From the NCBI GenBank assembly GCA_963713625.1, contig CAVQMN010000011.1:124001-188000 (forward strand): a DNA stretch of 64,000 bases, read 5' to 3'. The translations under genes were made by a program, and so were the position numbers. The notes under the pieces were generated by a model. That model made no database searches. It had not been told where the DNA came from and was given only the letters and a program-made list of their open reading frames with translations. The DNA is from Bog-756 sp963713625. Its GTDB lineage: Bacteria > Actinomycetota > Acidimicrobiia > Acidimicrobiales > RAAP-2. Below are positions 39,911 to 48,787 of the stretch, piece by piece. Position 1 is the first letter of the stretch. Each line of letters starts with the position of its first letter.

Positions 39911-41598
39911 GCGCCGATCCCGTGGCCATCGACCGCGGACTCAGCGTGGCCGAGCTCCTGGTGGCGCGGGCCGAGGACGACCACCCCGGCCTCCGCTTCG
40001 AGGACGAGCAGTGGAGCTGGCGGGAGGTCGTGTCGGCCAGCGCGGTTCGGGGTTCGTGGATCCGGTCGGTAGCCGGTCCGGATCAAGTGCATATCGGTGT
40101 GCTCCTCGGCAACGTCCCCGAGTACATCTTCTGGCTGGGGGCGGCCGCGCTGGCCGGCGCCGTCGTCGTCGGCATCAACCCCACCCGCCGGGGCCAGGCC
40201 CTGGCCGACGACATCGGGCGCACCGACTGCCAGATGGTGCTCACCGATGCCGAGGGGGCCCGCCTGCTCGACGGTCTCGAGCTTCCCGTCCCGGCCGACC
40301 GGATCATTCGCATCGACGACCCCGGGTACCCTGAGCGGCTGGAGCCGCACGGCGGAGCCGACGCCCGCTCGCTGGTGGCCGGGTGCGCTCCCGCCCCCGA
40401 GGGCCTCTACCTCCTGCTCTTCACCTCCGGCACCACCGGTACCCCGAAGGCCGTCCGCTGTACGCAGGCCCGGCTGTCGTCGATCGCGGTCCGGTCGGCC
40501 GAGGCATACGGGTTCAACCGCGACGACGTGGCCTACTGCACCATGCCCCTGTTCCACGGCAATGCGCTGATGGTCCTGTGGGGACCGTCGCTGGTGGTCG
40601 GGGCCACGGTGGCCCTGGCCCGCCGATTCAGCGCCTCGGGTTTCGTGGCCGACGTCCGGCGCTACGGGGCCACCACGTTCACCTACGTGGGCAAGGCCCT
40701 GGCCTATGTCCTGGCCACCCCGGCGTCGCCCGACGACTCCTCACTCAGCCTCCGGCGCGGGTTCGGCACCGAGGCATCGGTGGCCGACCATGCCGAGTTC
40801 GAGCGGCGGTTCGGATGCGTGCTCACCGAGGGATACGGCTCCAGCGAAGGTGGCCTGGCCATCAGCCGGTCCCCGGACACCCCGGTCGGCTCGCTCGGTC
40901 GGCCGGTGGGCGACATCGCCATCGTCGACCCGGAGACGGGAGAGGAGTGTCCGGCGGCGCGATTCGACGGCGCCGGCCGCTTGCTCAACGGCGAGGCGGC
41001 CATCGGCGAGATCGTCAACCGTGCCGGCATCGGCGGGTTCGAGGGGTACTACGCCGACCGGGAGGCCACCGCCTCCCGGACCCGCCGGGGCTGGTATTGG
41101 ACCGGCGACCTGGCCTACCGCGACGGGGCCGGCTTCTTCTACTTCGCCGGGCGGGGCGGCGACTGGATGCGGGTGGACTCGGAGAACCTGACGGCCGGCC
41201 CCATCGAGCGGGTTCTGGTCCGCTACCGGGACGTGGCCACCGTGGCCGTGTACTCGGTCCCCGATCCGCGTTCGGGCGACCAGGTCATGGCCGCTTTCGA
41301 GATGCTCCCGGACCGAGCCTTCGACCCGGCCGGCTTCGTCGCCTTCCTCGACTCCCAACCCGATCTGGGCACCAAGTGGAGCCCCTCTTTCGTCCGGGTC
41401 ACCGGGGCCCTTCCCCAGACGGCCAGCGGCAAGGTGACCAAGGACCCGCTCCGGGCCGCGGGCTGGTGGGCGGGAGACGATCCCGTCTACCGGCGCCAGG
41501 GGACGACGTCGGCGTACGTGCCCATGGATGCCGAGGACCGCCGGGTCCTCCAAGCCGAGTACCGCCGCCACGGTCGGGCCGGCCTTGTCGGTGGGTGA
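39907..41598 (+). CDS. Acyl-CoA synthetase, FadD type
   Basis: A 563-residue AMP-forming ligase that activates carboxylic acids to acyl-CoA. LLLFTSGTTGTPKAV is the phosphate-binding loop, YGSSEGG the A5 motif, WYWTGDLAYRD the A7 region, and PQTASGKVTK carries the C-terminal catalytic Lys. It resembles the mycobacterial FadD17 group. Substrate (chain length, sterol side chain or other) cannot be read from sequence. Coupled to the thioesterase gene upstream and overlapping the YihY gene downstream by eight bases. Confidence 0.92.
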   Translation: MSADPVAIDRGLSVAELLVARAEDDHPGLRFEDEQWSWREVVSASAVRGSWIRSVAGPDQVHIGVLLGNVPEYIFWLGAAALAGAVVVGINPTRRGQALADDIGRTDCQMVLTDAEGARLLDGLELPVPADRIIRIDDPGYPERLEPHGGADARSLVAGCAPAPEGLYLLLFTSGTTGTPKAVRCTQARLSSIAVRSAEAYGFNRDDVAYCTMPLFHGNALMVLWGPSLVVGATVALARRFSASGFVADVRRYGATTFTYVGKALAYVLATPASPDDSSLSLRRGFGTEASVADHAEFERRFGCVLTEGYGSSEGGLAISRSPDTPVGSLGRPVGDIAIVDPETGEECPAARFDGAGRLLNGEAAIGEIVNRAGIGGFEGYYADREATASRTRRGWYWTGDLAYRDGAGFFYFAGRGGDWMRVDSENLTAGPIERVLVRYRDVATVAVYSVPDPRSGDQVMAAFEMLPDRAFDPAGFVAFLDSQPDLGTKWSPSFVRVTGALPQTASGKVTKDPLRAAGWWAGDDPVYRRQGTTSAYVPMDAEDRRVLQAEYRRHGRAGLVGG

Positions 41599-42598
41599 TC
41601 CGGACGGGGCGTCGGTGTTCAGCCGGGCACGGAGGCGGCTGACCGAAACGGCCACCGGCGCCGTGGACGACGTCGACCGCTTTCAGCAGCGACACCGGGT
41701 CACTGCCGTGGCCGGTGCCGTCGTCCGCAAGTACTCCGACGATCAGGCCGGCCGGCTGTCCGGGCAGATCTCCCACGCCGCCTTCCTCTCCGTCTTCCCG
41801 TTGCTGCTGGTCCTCTTCACCGTGCTGGGTGTCGTCCTCCGCGGCTACCAGTCGCTGCAGAACGACATCATCAACTCGGCCTTGCGCCAATTCCCGGTGG
41901 TCGGCTCCGACCTGAGGAACAACGTGCGCCAGCTGTCGACCGCCAATGGGCTGGCCCTCGCCGTCGGGCTCATCTGGTTGGCCTACGGGAGCATGAGGCT
42001 GAGCCGGAGCGCGCAGGTGATGATGGCGGTGGTGTGGGGGATCCGTCGCCACGAGCTCCCGACCTTCCTGCACTGGATCCCCCGGGCCGTCGGATTCCTG
42101 GCCGTCCTCGGCGCGGGCTTCATCGCCGGTGGGGCACTGGCCGGGCTCGGAGCTTTCGGGCGCCTGGGAACATTTTCGGCCTGGGTCGGCCTCGTGCTCT
42201 GCCTGATCGTCAACGTCCTCATGTACTGGGGCGGGTTCGCCGTCATCGTGCGGATTCCGAGGGGCGAACGGGCCGTCTGGCCCGGCGCCATCATCGGTGG
42301 CGCCGGATGGACGGTGCTGCAGTTCACCGGGGCGTTGCTGGTCAACCACCAGTTGCGCCATCTGTCCAACCTCTACGGGACCTTCGCCACCGTGCTCGGG
42401 CTCGTCTGGTGGATCGCCCTCGGCGCCATGGTGACGGTCTACGCGGCCGAATTCAACGTGGTGCTGACCCGTCACCTCTGGCCCCGCTCGATCCGCCGTC
42501 CTGCACCGTCGGACGGCGATCGATCGGACGGCGACCAGCGGGCCTCTCAGGATTCGGCCAGCCGCACTTCGGGGACCTCGAGGTCGGCCGAGGCCTGA
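41591..42598 (+). CDS. YihY/BrkB-family membrane protein
   Basis: A 335-residue inner-membrane protein of the YihY/BrkB (UPF0761) family. SGQISHAAFLSVFPLLLVLFT begins the first of six membrane segments; the family pattern continues to TVYAAEFNVVL. The function of the family is unsettled (once annotated as ribonuclease BN, incorrectly). GTG at 41591 is the preferred start, overlapping the previous stop. Its 3' end overlaps the convergent MFS gene by 52 bases. Confidence 0.9.
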   Translation: MGDPDGASVFSRARRRLTETATGAVDDVDRFQQRHRVTAVAGAVVRKYSDDQAGRLSGQISHAAFLSVFPLLLVLFTVLGVVLRGYQSLQNDIINSALRQFPVVGSDLRNNVRQLSTANGLALAVGLIWLAYGSMRLSRSAQVMMAVVWGIRRHELPTFLHWIPRAVGFLAVLGAGFIAGGALAGLGAFGRLGTFSAWVGLVLCLIVNVLMYWGGFAVIVRIPRGERAVWPGAIIGGAGWTVLQFTGALLVNHQLRHLSNLYGTFATVLGLVWWIALGAMVTVYAAEFNVVLTRHLWPRSIRRPAPSDGDRSDGDQRASQDSASRTSGTSRSAEA

Positions 42599-44112
42599 GT
42601 CGTCACCACCACCGGAGCCGGTGCGGGGGTCCTCGGGATGAGCAGCGCCAGCAACCCGGCCGCCAGGGCCACCACCGAGGCGATGAAGAAGCCGCGGGCA
42701 TACCCGGCGGTCATGGCCACCCGTTCGAGCTCGGGGGTGACCGTCCGTCCGGCCAGGAGTGAGGAGATGTGGGACGCGGCCACCGTCGACAGGACGGCGA
42801 GCCCCAGCGAGGCCCCGATCTGGCGGCTGCTGTTGACCAGGCCCGAGGCCAGTCCCGCCTCTTCGCGGCTGACTCCGCCGGTGGCGGACAGGGCGATCGG
42901 GGTGAAGGCCAGACCCATCCCGAAGGTGGCCATGATCCCGCCGCCGCACGCCCCCGTCCAGTAGCTGTCCCCGGCTTGGATGAACGACAGCCAGTAGAGA
43001 CCGCCGGCGGCGAGGAACGAGCCGACGACCAGCACGTTGCGTGGGCCCAACCGTGGTGCCAGCCGTCCGGCGATGGTGGCGCCGACGGCGATGGCCGCCG
43101 TCTGGGGGATGAAGGTGAGGCCGGTGACCACCGGGTCGTACCCGAGGACCTGCTGCAGATAGAGGGAGAGGAAGAACCACATGGCGAACATGGCCGCACC
43201 GAAGCAGAACATGACCAGGTTCGCGGCGGTGAGGGCCCGCGACCGGAACAGCCGGAGGGGCACCAGGGGATGGTCGGCCAACCTGGTCTCGACGAGCAAG
43301 AAGGCACCGAGCAGGACCAGGGCGATGGTCCCGGTGATCAGTGTCGATGCCGAGGTCCACGCCACTTCGTCGGTGTGCACGATGGTGTACACCAGCGCCA
43401 ACAGGCCACCGGTGACCGTGATGGAGCCGAACACGTCCAGCCGCCGCCGGGGCCCCACCGCCCGCGACTCCACCAGGAAGAGCCGGGCGAAGAAGAAGAG
43501 CACGATCCCGATGGGCACGTTGACAAAGAGGATCCAGCGCCACGACAGGTACTGGGTCAGGAACCCCCCGAACAGGGCACCGGCGGCCCCACCTCCGGCG
43601 GCCACCGCACTCCACACGCCGAGAGCCCGGGCCCGGGCCCGCTGCTCGGTGAAGGTGACGGTCAGGATGGTCAGGGTGGCCGGCGACAGGACGGCCGCGC
43701 CCACCCCCTGCAGCGACCGGGCTGCGATCAGCGTCGCCTGGTTCTGGGAGAAGCCGCCGATGAGGCTGGCGCCGGTGAAGAGGACCAGACCGAGGAGGAG
43801 AATACGGCGGCGCCCGAAGAGGTCGGCCAGTCTTCCCCCCAGCAGCAGGAGGCCGCCGAAGGTGAGGGAGTAGGCGGTCACCACCCACTGGAGGTTGGCC
43901 GCGCTGAAACCCAGATCCTTCTGGATGGAGGGCAGGGCCACATTGACGATGGAGATGTCGAGCACGACCATGAACTGGGCCAGGCAGACGATGGCCAGGA
44001 CCAGGTTGTCGGCTTTCCTCAGCCTCGCCTGCTCGGCCGCCTCTCGATCCGCCGGATGGGCAGTTCCCGAATCCATGATGGGCAGCGTAGGGGTCGGTCC
44101 GGGCCGGTCCAT
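42547..44112 (-). CDS. MFS multidrug exporter, DHA2 (14-TMS) family
   Basis: A 521-residue major facilitator with about 14 membrane segments. LDISIVNVALPSIQ is the DHA2 motif of segment 1, GRLADLFGRRRILLLG motif A, and the segment-5 antiporter motif is visible in VWSAVAAGGGAAGALFGG. Proton-coupled drug/metabolite efflux is the family role; substrate unknown. It lies 22 bases after the Rrf2 gene in the same direction, so it may be the last gene of the ABC-transporter operon. Start ATG at 44110-44112; an internal ATG twelve codons later is possible. Confidence 0.92.
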   Translation of the reverse strand: MDRPGPTPTLPIMDSGTAHPADREAAEQARLRKADNLVLAIVCLAQFMVVLDISIVNVALPSIQKDLGFSAANLQWVVTAYSLTFGGLLLLGGRLADLFGRRRILLLGLVLFTGASLIGGFSQNQATLIAARSLQGVGAAVLSPATLTILTVTFTEQRARARALGVWSAVAAGGGAAGALFGGFLTQYLSWRWILFVNVPIGIVLFFFARLFLVESRAVGPRRRLDVFGSITVTGGLLALVYTIVHTDEVAWTSASTLITGTIALVLLGAFLLVETRLADHPLVPLRLFRSRALTAANLVMFCFGAAMFAMWFFLSLYLQQVLGYDPVVTGLTFIPQTAAIAVGATIAGRLAPRLGPRNVLVVGSFLAAGGLYWLSFIQAGDSYWTGACGGGIMATFGMGLAFTPIALSATGGVSREEAGLASGLVNSSRQIGASLGLAVLSTVAASHISSLLAGRTVTPELERVAMTAGYARGFFIASVVALAAGLLALLIPRTPAPAPVVVTTQASADLEVPEVRLAES

Positions 44113-44134
44113 CGTCCCTCGCCGGCGGGATGAT

Positions 44135-44590
44135 TCAGTGTGACTGCCAGGCGTCCGGGTCGGTGGTCAGCTTCAAGACCGACTTGGGCAGATCTCCCGT
44201 GGTGATGTCGGCGATGGTGACCTGTTCGAGGACCGACCGCAGGCTGGCCCGGACCGCCACCCAGACAGACTGCAGGTGCTCGGCCGACCCCTCGTAGCTG
44301 GCCGCTTCGGGCCGGAGCCCCCGCACCTCGGCCAGCGGCCCGTCGAGGGGGCGGATCACATCGGCCACCGTGATGGCCGTGGCCGGCCGCGACAGCCGGT
44401 AGCCGCCGTCTGCCCCCCGTTGGCTGAGGAGGAGGCCGGCACGGCGCATGTCGTTGAGGATGCTCTCGAGGAATTTGGCCGGGAGATGCTGCGAACTGGC
44501 CAGTGATTCCGCGGTGACCGGGCGGTCACCGGCGTCAGCCAGCGTGCACAAGGCCCGAACGGCATAATCGACCTTGGCAGAGATGTACAC
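44135..44590 (-). CDS. Rrf2-family regulator lacking the Fe-S cysteines
   Basis: A 151-residue Rrf2 protein: KVDYAVRALCTLAD, the recognition region SLASSQHLPAKFLESILNDMRRAG and GGYRLSRPATAITVADVIRPLDG are all family hallmarks. The three Cys that bind [2Fe-2S] in IscR, NsrR and RsrR are missing (only Cys15 is present), so it resembles CymR-type cluster-free regulators of sulphur metabolism. It begins with GTG, 46 bases after the ABC permease gene. The TTCCTA/TAGGAA site before the operon is its likely target (inference). Confidence 0.92.
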   Translation of the reverse strand: MYISAKVDYAVRALCTLADAGDRPVTAESLASSQHLPAKFLESILNDMRRAGLLLSQRGADGGYRLSRPATAITVADVIRPLDGPLAEVRGLRPEAASYEGSAEHLQSVWVAVRASLRSVLEQVTIADITTGDLPKSVLKLTTDPDAWQSH

Positions 44591-44636
44591 AGCTGGATTC
44601 TGTCAGAGGTTGCCCGCTCCGTGGCGGAGCGTGCTG

Positions 44637-45569
44637 CTACCGGTCGGCTGCATCCAGCAACCCGTAGCGTCGGAGGACGGTGCGGTTGACCCCGCTGAAG
44701 GCGAAGTCGACCATGAGGCCGATGAAGACGATGACGATCATCATGGCCACCACGATGCCGTAGTCGGCCTGGGTCTGGGCGTTGACAATGCGCCCACCGA
44801 GGCTCAGCGGGGTGACCAGGATGAGGAACTCGCCGGCCATCAGGGCATGCCAGGCGAAGGCCCATCCCTGCTTCAGGCCACCGATGACGCTCGGGAAGGC
44901 GGCCGGCAGCACCACGTGGCGTTCGAGCGCCAGGCCGCGGGCGCCGAGGATCCGGCCGGCCCGGAGCAGGGCCGGGGGCACCTGGTCGATACCGCTGATG
45001 AATCCGTTGGCCACCGCCGGCGCCGCCCCGAGGACCATCATCAAGATGATGGCCTTCCAGTCCACTCCGAAGACCATGACGCCGAGCGGGTACCAGAGCA
45101 CCGAGGGCATGGTCTGCATGCCGGTGATCAGGGCTCCGATGCCGGCCCGCAGGACCCGCAGGCGGGCCACGGCCGTGCCCACGATGGCGCCGATCACGAT
45201 GACCAGCGCGTAGCCGATCACCGCCTGTTGTGCGGTGGCCCAGCACGCCTGCCAGAAGGAGCTGGTGCCCAGTAACTCCCACAGCTGTCTGGTGGCGGTG
45301 GCCGGTGAGACCAGGATGTAAGGCTTCCAGTGGACCCAGACGGCGATCTGCCAGACCAGGAGGATGAGGCCGAAGGCGATGAGCTTGGGCCACGTGGCCC
45401 GCCACAGTCGCGCCGACAGCCGCGCCCTGGTCGACTGTCCGACTCCTTCGAGGGCATCGAGTCCGGCCATGGCCCGCTGCAGCGAATGCGGGGCGGCGGC
45501 CGTGTCGTCGTCCATCTCGCCCGAAGGGCCGGGCGGAAGTCGTTCCGAGGTGGGCTGGTCAACCGCCAT
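44637..45569 (-). CDS. ABC transporter permease, sulfonate/nitrate/taurine type
   Basis: A 310-residue membrane protein with about six segments after a 65-residue cytoplasmic N-terminus. The EAA loop appears as GARGLALERHVVLPAAFPSVIGGLKQ, typical of SsuC/TauC permeases. Its ATG overlaps the ATPase gene end by 11 bases. Confidence 0.92.
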   Translation of the reverse strand: MAVDQPTSERLPPGPSGEMDDDTAAAPHSLQRAMAGLDALEGVGQSTRARLSARLWRATWPKLIAFGLILLVWQIAVWVHWKPYILVSPATATRQLWELLGTSSFWQACWATAQQAVIGYALVIVIGAIVGTAVARLRVLRAGIGALITGMQTMPSVLWYPLGVMVFGVDWKAIILMMVLGAAPAVANGFISGIDQVPPALLRAGRILGARGLALERHVVLPAAFPSVIGGLKQGWAFAWHALMAGEFLILVTPLSLGGRIVNAQTQADYGIVVAMMIVIVFIGLMVDFAFSGVNRTVLRRYGLLDAADR

Positions 45570-46404
45570 GGGCGCGCACCTCGGCTCGGAGCTGGTCGGT
45601 GACCGTGGCCGCCAGGCTGGCGATCTCGACCGAGTCGATGCGCCGGGGCCGGGGCTGGGTCACCGGAAAGGTGGCGGCCACCCGTCCGGGCCGGCTGGTC
45701 AGCAGCACGATCCGGTCGCCGAGCCGGGCCGCTTCCCGGACGTTGTGGGTGACGAAGAGCACGGTGAAGCCCCGGTCTTCCCACAGCGACTCGAGCTCGT
45801 CGTGGAGCAGGTCCCGGGTGATGGCGTCGAGGGCGCCGAACGGCTCGTCCATCAGCAGCAGGCCGGCATCCTGGGCCAGGGCCCGGGCCAGGGCGGCCCG
45901 CTGGCGCATGCCACCGGACAGCTCGTGGGGTCGCTTGGGTCCGAACCCGGCCAGGTGGACCCGTTCGAGGAGGTCTTCGGCCACTGCTCTGCGCTCCGCC
46001 TTGCCCACGCCGCGGAGTCGCAGGGGTAGCTCGACGTTGGCCGCCACCGTCAGCCAGGGGAAGAGCGCGGAGTCCTGGAAGAGCATGGCGGTGGCCGTGC
46101 CCGCCGATCGCCCGCTCGACGAATCGCCGTTGGTGGCGCCGTTGCCGCCGGTGCCCGGAACGGCAACGTCCACCGTGCCCACCGTCGGCCGGTCCAGTCC
46201 GGCGATCAGGTTGAGGAGGGTCGTCTTTCCACACCCGGACGCTCCGACGAGGCAGAGGAACTCACCCGGCGCCACGGCCAGCTCGATGTCCTGGAGAGCG
46301 ACCACCGCGGCCGGGCCACTGCCGTGCCGTTTGGACACCCCGGTCAGGGTGACCGCCGGGGCCCGGGCATTGACCCGCCGGGATGGTGCCAGGGGGGCGG
46401 TCAC
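45559..46404 (-). CDS. ABC transporter ATPase, sulfonate/nitrate/taurine type
   Basis: A 281-residue nucleotide-binding subunit: Walker A GASGCGKTT, a Gln loop in LFQDSALFPWLTV, signature LSGGMRQR, Walker B LLLMDEPFGALD and the switch His in THN. It contains an Asn/Gly/Ser-rich insertion between Walker A and the Q-loop (about residues 83-102), unusual for SsuB/TauB. GTG start overlaps the binding-protein stop (GTGA). Confidence 0.94.
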   Translation of the reverse strand: MTAPLAPSRRVNARAPAVTLTGVSKRHGSGPAAVVALQDIELAVAPGEFLCLVGASGCGKTTLLNLIAGLDRPTVGTVDVAVPGTGGNGATNGDSSSGRSAGTATAMLFQDSALFPWLTVAANVELPLRLRGVGKAERRAVAEDLLERVHLAGFGPKRPHELSGGMRQRAALARALAQDAGLLLMDEPFGALDAITRDLLHDELESLWEDRGFTVLFVTHNVREAARLGDRIVLLTSRPGRVAATFPVTQPRPRRIDSVEIASLAATVTDQLRAEVRAHGG

Positions 46405-47495
46405 GACGTCAATTTGGGTTTCCCCGCCGCCGTCAGGAGCTGGTTGATGGGACCGAGGTCGAAGATCCCCTTGATGCTGGAGGTGGCGAAGCCCGCCGCC
46501 TTGGCATGGGCCACGTCGGTGAAGATCGAGGAGGCGATGGGATCGTTGGTGAAGGTCATGTCGGACCACGCCGAGGTCAGCTCGCTGGAGCTGAGCGTCT
46601 TGCCGGTCAGGGCGCCGAGGGCGGTGTTGGCCGCGGCCTGCGCTTTGGCGGGCGAGGCGTTGATGAAGGCGGTGATGGCCAGCTGGCCCTTGAGCAGCCC
46701 GTCGACCACGCTCGGGTGGGCACTGAGGAACGAGGTGCTGACCACCAGTACGGTGGTCGAGAACAGCCCCTTGGGCCACTGGGTCTTCTCGTTGACCAGG
46801 ACGTGGCCGTGACCTTTGCTGACCATCTCGGTCACCCACGGCTCCGGCACCCACGCCCCGGCGATGGTGCCGGCCTCGAACGAGGTCAGCGTGGTGGCGT
46901 TGTCCTGGGGGAGGATGGTGACTTCGCCACTGCCGCCGTTGGGCCCGGGGAAGGTGAGGCCCTGCTTCTTCAGCCAGGTGCGGAGGGCGACGTCCTGGGT
47001 GTTCCCGAGCTGTGGCGTCGCCAGTGTCTTGCCCTTGAGCTGCTGGGGCGAGGTGATCGAAGAGGAGACCACCAGGGCGGCCCCACCCGAGGTCGCCCCC
47101 GAAACGATCCGGATGGCCTTGCCGTTCGACTGGCTATAGGCGGTGATGGCCGAGTTCGGTCCCATGTAGGCGGCGTCGAGCGAGCCGGCCAGGAGGGCGG
47201 TGACCTCGGCCGGGCCGGCGTTGTAGGTGGACGTCTGCAGGGTGACGTTGCTGGCGAGGCTCTTTTTGAAGTAGCCGTCCTGGACACCGATCAGCGGTGC
47301 CGCGTGGGTGAGGTTGGTGAGGTACCCCAGGCGCAGCGTGACCGGGGCACCCGAGGTGGTGGAGCTTCCGGCCGCCGTGGTTGTGGGGGAGGACGAGTTC
47401 GAGCTGCAGGCGGCCGCCAGCACGGCGATTCCGAGGAGGGCGGCCACGGCCGCCCGGCGGGGGATGGGATGGGGACGACGGAACGGCGAGAGCAT
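46401..47495 (-). CDS. ABC transporter substrate-binding lipoprotein (SsuA/NMT1-like)
   Basis: A 364-residue lipoprotein: signal peptide with lipobox LAAAC (Cys about 30), a Ser/Thr linker, then VTLRLGYLTNLTHAAPLIGVQ, AGPAEVTALLAGSLDAAYMGPN and GAWVPEPWV, the pattern of sulfonate/taurine/nitrate binding proteins. Aliphatic sulfonates are the best guess, because a cluster-free Rrf2 regulator follows, but the ligand is not proven. First gene of an operon SBP-ATPase-permease-Rrf2-MFS. Confidence 0.92.
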   Translation of the reverse strand: MLSPFRRPHPIPRRAAVAALLGIAVLAAACSSNSSSPTTTAAGSSTTSGAPVTLRLGYLTNLTHAAPLIGVQDGYFKKSLASNVTLQTSTYNAGPAEVTALLAGSLDAAYMGPNSAITAYSQSNGKAIRIVSGATSGGAALVVSSSITSPQQLKGKTLATPQLGNTQDVALRTWLKKQGLTFPGPNGGSGEVTILPQDNATTLTSFEAGTIAGAWVPEPWVTEMVSKGHGHVLVNEKTQWPKGLFSTTVLVVSTSFLSAHPSVVDGLLKGQLAITAFINASPAKAQAAANTALGALTGKTLSSSELTSAWSDMTFTNDPIASSIFTDVAHAKAAGFATSSIKGIFDLGPINQLLTAAGKPKLTS

Positions 47496-47571
47496 GGAGC
47501 TCCTTCGAGGTCGATGGCGTGGATCCCAGCCCGGAAGCGACGGGCGTCAGGATTGTCGGATGAGGTAGCTG

Positions 47572-47602
47572 TTTCCTATATATCTAGGAATAAACTAGGA
47601 AA
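47572..47602 (-). promoter_or_regulatory. TTCCTA-N6-TAGGAA operator overlapping the ABC operon promoter
   Basis: TTTCCTA (47572-47578), TAGGAA (47585-47590) and a second TAGGAAA (47596-47602) lie in a strikingly AT-rich stretch 77-107 bases before the binding-protein start. The first two form a perfect dyad; the third half-site is 11 bases further, one helical turn. AT-rich hexamers suited to a -10 box overlap the dyad, so a repressor bound here would block transcription. The cluster-free Rrf2 protein is the natural candidate. Confidence 0.65.
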
Positions 47603-47751
47603 TAACTGTATCGCACATTTCGCCCTTCTGTCCCCGCGGCGCCAGGGATAGAACCGGTTCTACCAGGGCTTTTGTCCGCCGGGCCGGCGGCAGCAGGTGA
47701 CGATCGAGGGGCTGACCAGGCCTTTTGAGCGGTCGTCCTCGGGCTGCCAAT

Positions 47752-48612
47752 TCACTTCAAAAGCCGGGACAATCTCCGATCGGCCAGCGGCTTGCCGCCC
47801 GTCTGACAGGTCGGGCAGTACTGGAGGGACTTGGTGGCGAACGAGACCTGCCGGATGGTGTCCCCGCACACCGGGCACGCCTCGCCCGTCCGTCCGTGGA
47901 CCTGCAGAGCCCGCTTCTTGTCCCCCTTGAGTTCGGCCGGCCCGAGCGTGGCCGCCCGCCCGACGGCGTCGCCGAGCACGCCGACCAGTGCGGCATGGAG
48001 ACGGGCCACCCCGGCGGCATCCAGCGTGGTCGTCTTCTTGTAGGGGGACATACCGGCGCGGTGCAGGGCCTCGTCCGAGTAGGCGTTGCCCACCCCGGCG
48101 ATCAGGGTCTGGGTGGTCAGGGCCGTCTTGAGGGTGGCCGACGTCCCCTGCAGGAGGGCGCCGAAGCGCTCGACGGTGAACTCCGGGCCCAGCGGGTCGA
48201 TCCCCAGCGCGGCGACCGGCTCGACCTCCTCCGGCGACCCGACCACCCAGAGGGCCACCCGCTTCTCGGTGCCCATCTCGGTGACATCGAACCCGGCCCC
48301 GTCAGCCAGCCCGATCCGCAGGGCGATGGGGCTCCGCCCCGGGCGCAGGGCGGTGTCCGGCAGCTTGTCGAACCACTTGATCCACCCGCCACGGGCCAGG
48401 TGGACGACCAGCCACAGGCCGTCGGCGTCGATGCAGACGAACTTGCCCCGGCGCTGGACATCGGAGACCACCCGACCCACCAGTTCGTCCAGCGGGGGGC
48501 GGACGGTCTTGAGGGCTGAGAACGACACCAGCCGGCACCGGTCGATGGCCTGGCCGCCCATCCGGTCGCGGAGGCCGACGGTCAGGGCTTGGACTTCGGG
48601 CAGTTCGGGCAC
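47752..48612 (-). CDS. Fpg/Nei-family DNA glycosylase
   Basis: A 286-residue base-excision-repair enzyme. The GTG at 48610-48612 gives the mature N-terminus Pro-Glu-Leu-Pro-Glu-Val, whose Pro is the catalytic nucleophile and Glu the second active residue, which fixes the start. IAGVGNAYSDEALHRAG is the helix-two-turns-helix region, and a C-terminal zinc finger shows CPVCG and CPTC. It divides from classical MutM in the void-filling loop area, so it may be an actinobacterial Fpg2-like protein rather than the main 8-oxoguanine glycosylase. Divergent from ileS, with 175 bases between. Confidence 0.92.
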   Translation of the reverse strand: MPELPEVQALTVGLRDRMGGQAIDRCRLVSFSALKTVRPPLDELVGRVVSDVQRRGKFVCIDADGLWLVVHLARGGWIKWFDKLPDTALRPGRSPIALRIGLADGAGFDVTEMGTEKRVALWVVGSPEEVEPVAALGIDPLGPEFTVERFGALLQGTSATLKTALTTQTLIAGVGNAYSDEALHRAGMSPYKKTTTLDAAGVARLHAALVGVLGDAVGRAATLGPAELKGDKKRALQVHGRTGEACPVCGDTIRQVSFATKSLQYCPTCQTGGKPLADRRLSRLLK

Positions 48613-48787
48613 AGGGCAATTGTGGCCCGTCCGCGCCCGTAGTATCTGGTCCGCACCTGTGTCAGGGTTGGGATCTCCTGTCTGCATCGGGTCAGGCTCC
48701 GCGGGTTGCCCGCATCGGACCCGGACACGGCCGGGGATCCGGACCCGCCCGCCCGACCACCCGACCAGACCCGAGAGGACGTACCCG

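Noticed and set aside
48613..48787. Possible T-box leader upstream of ileS
   Set aside because: Actinobacterial ileS genes often carry one, but no conserved T-box sequence of the TGG-N-ACC type or long specifier stem is present; only a small GCGGG-TTG-CCCGC hairpin is seen.
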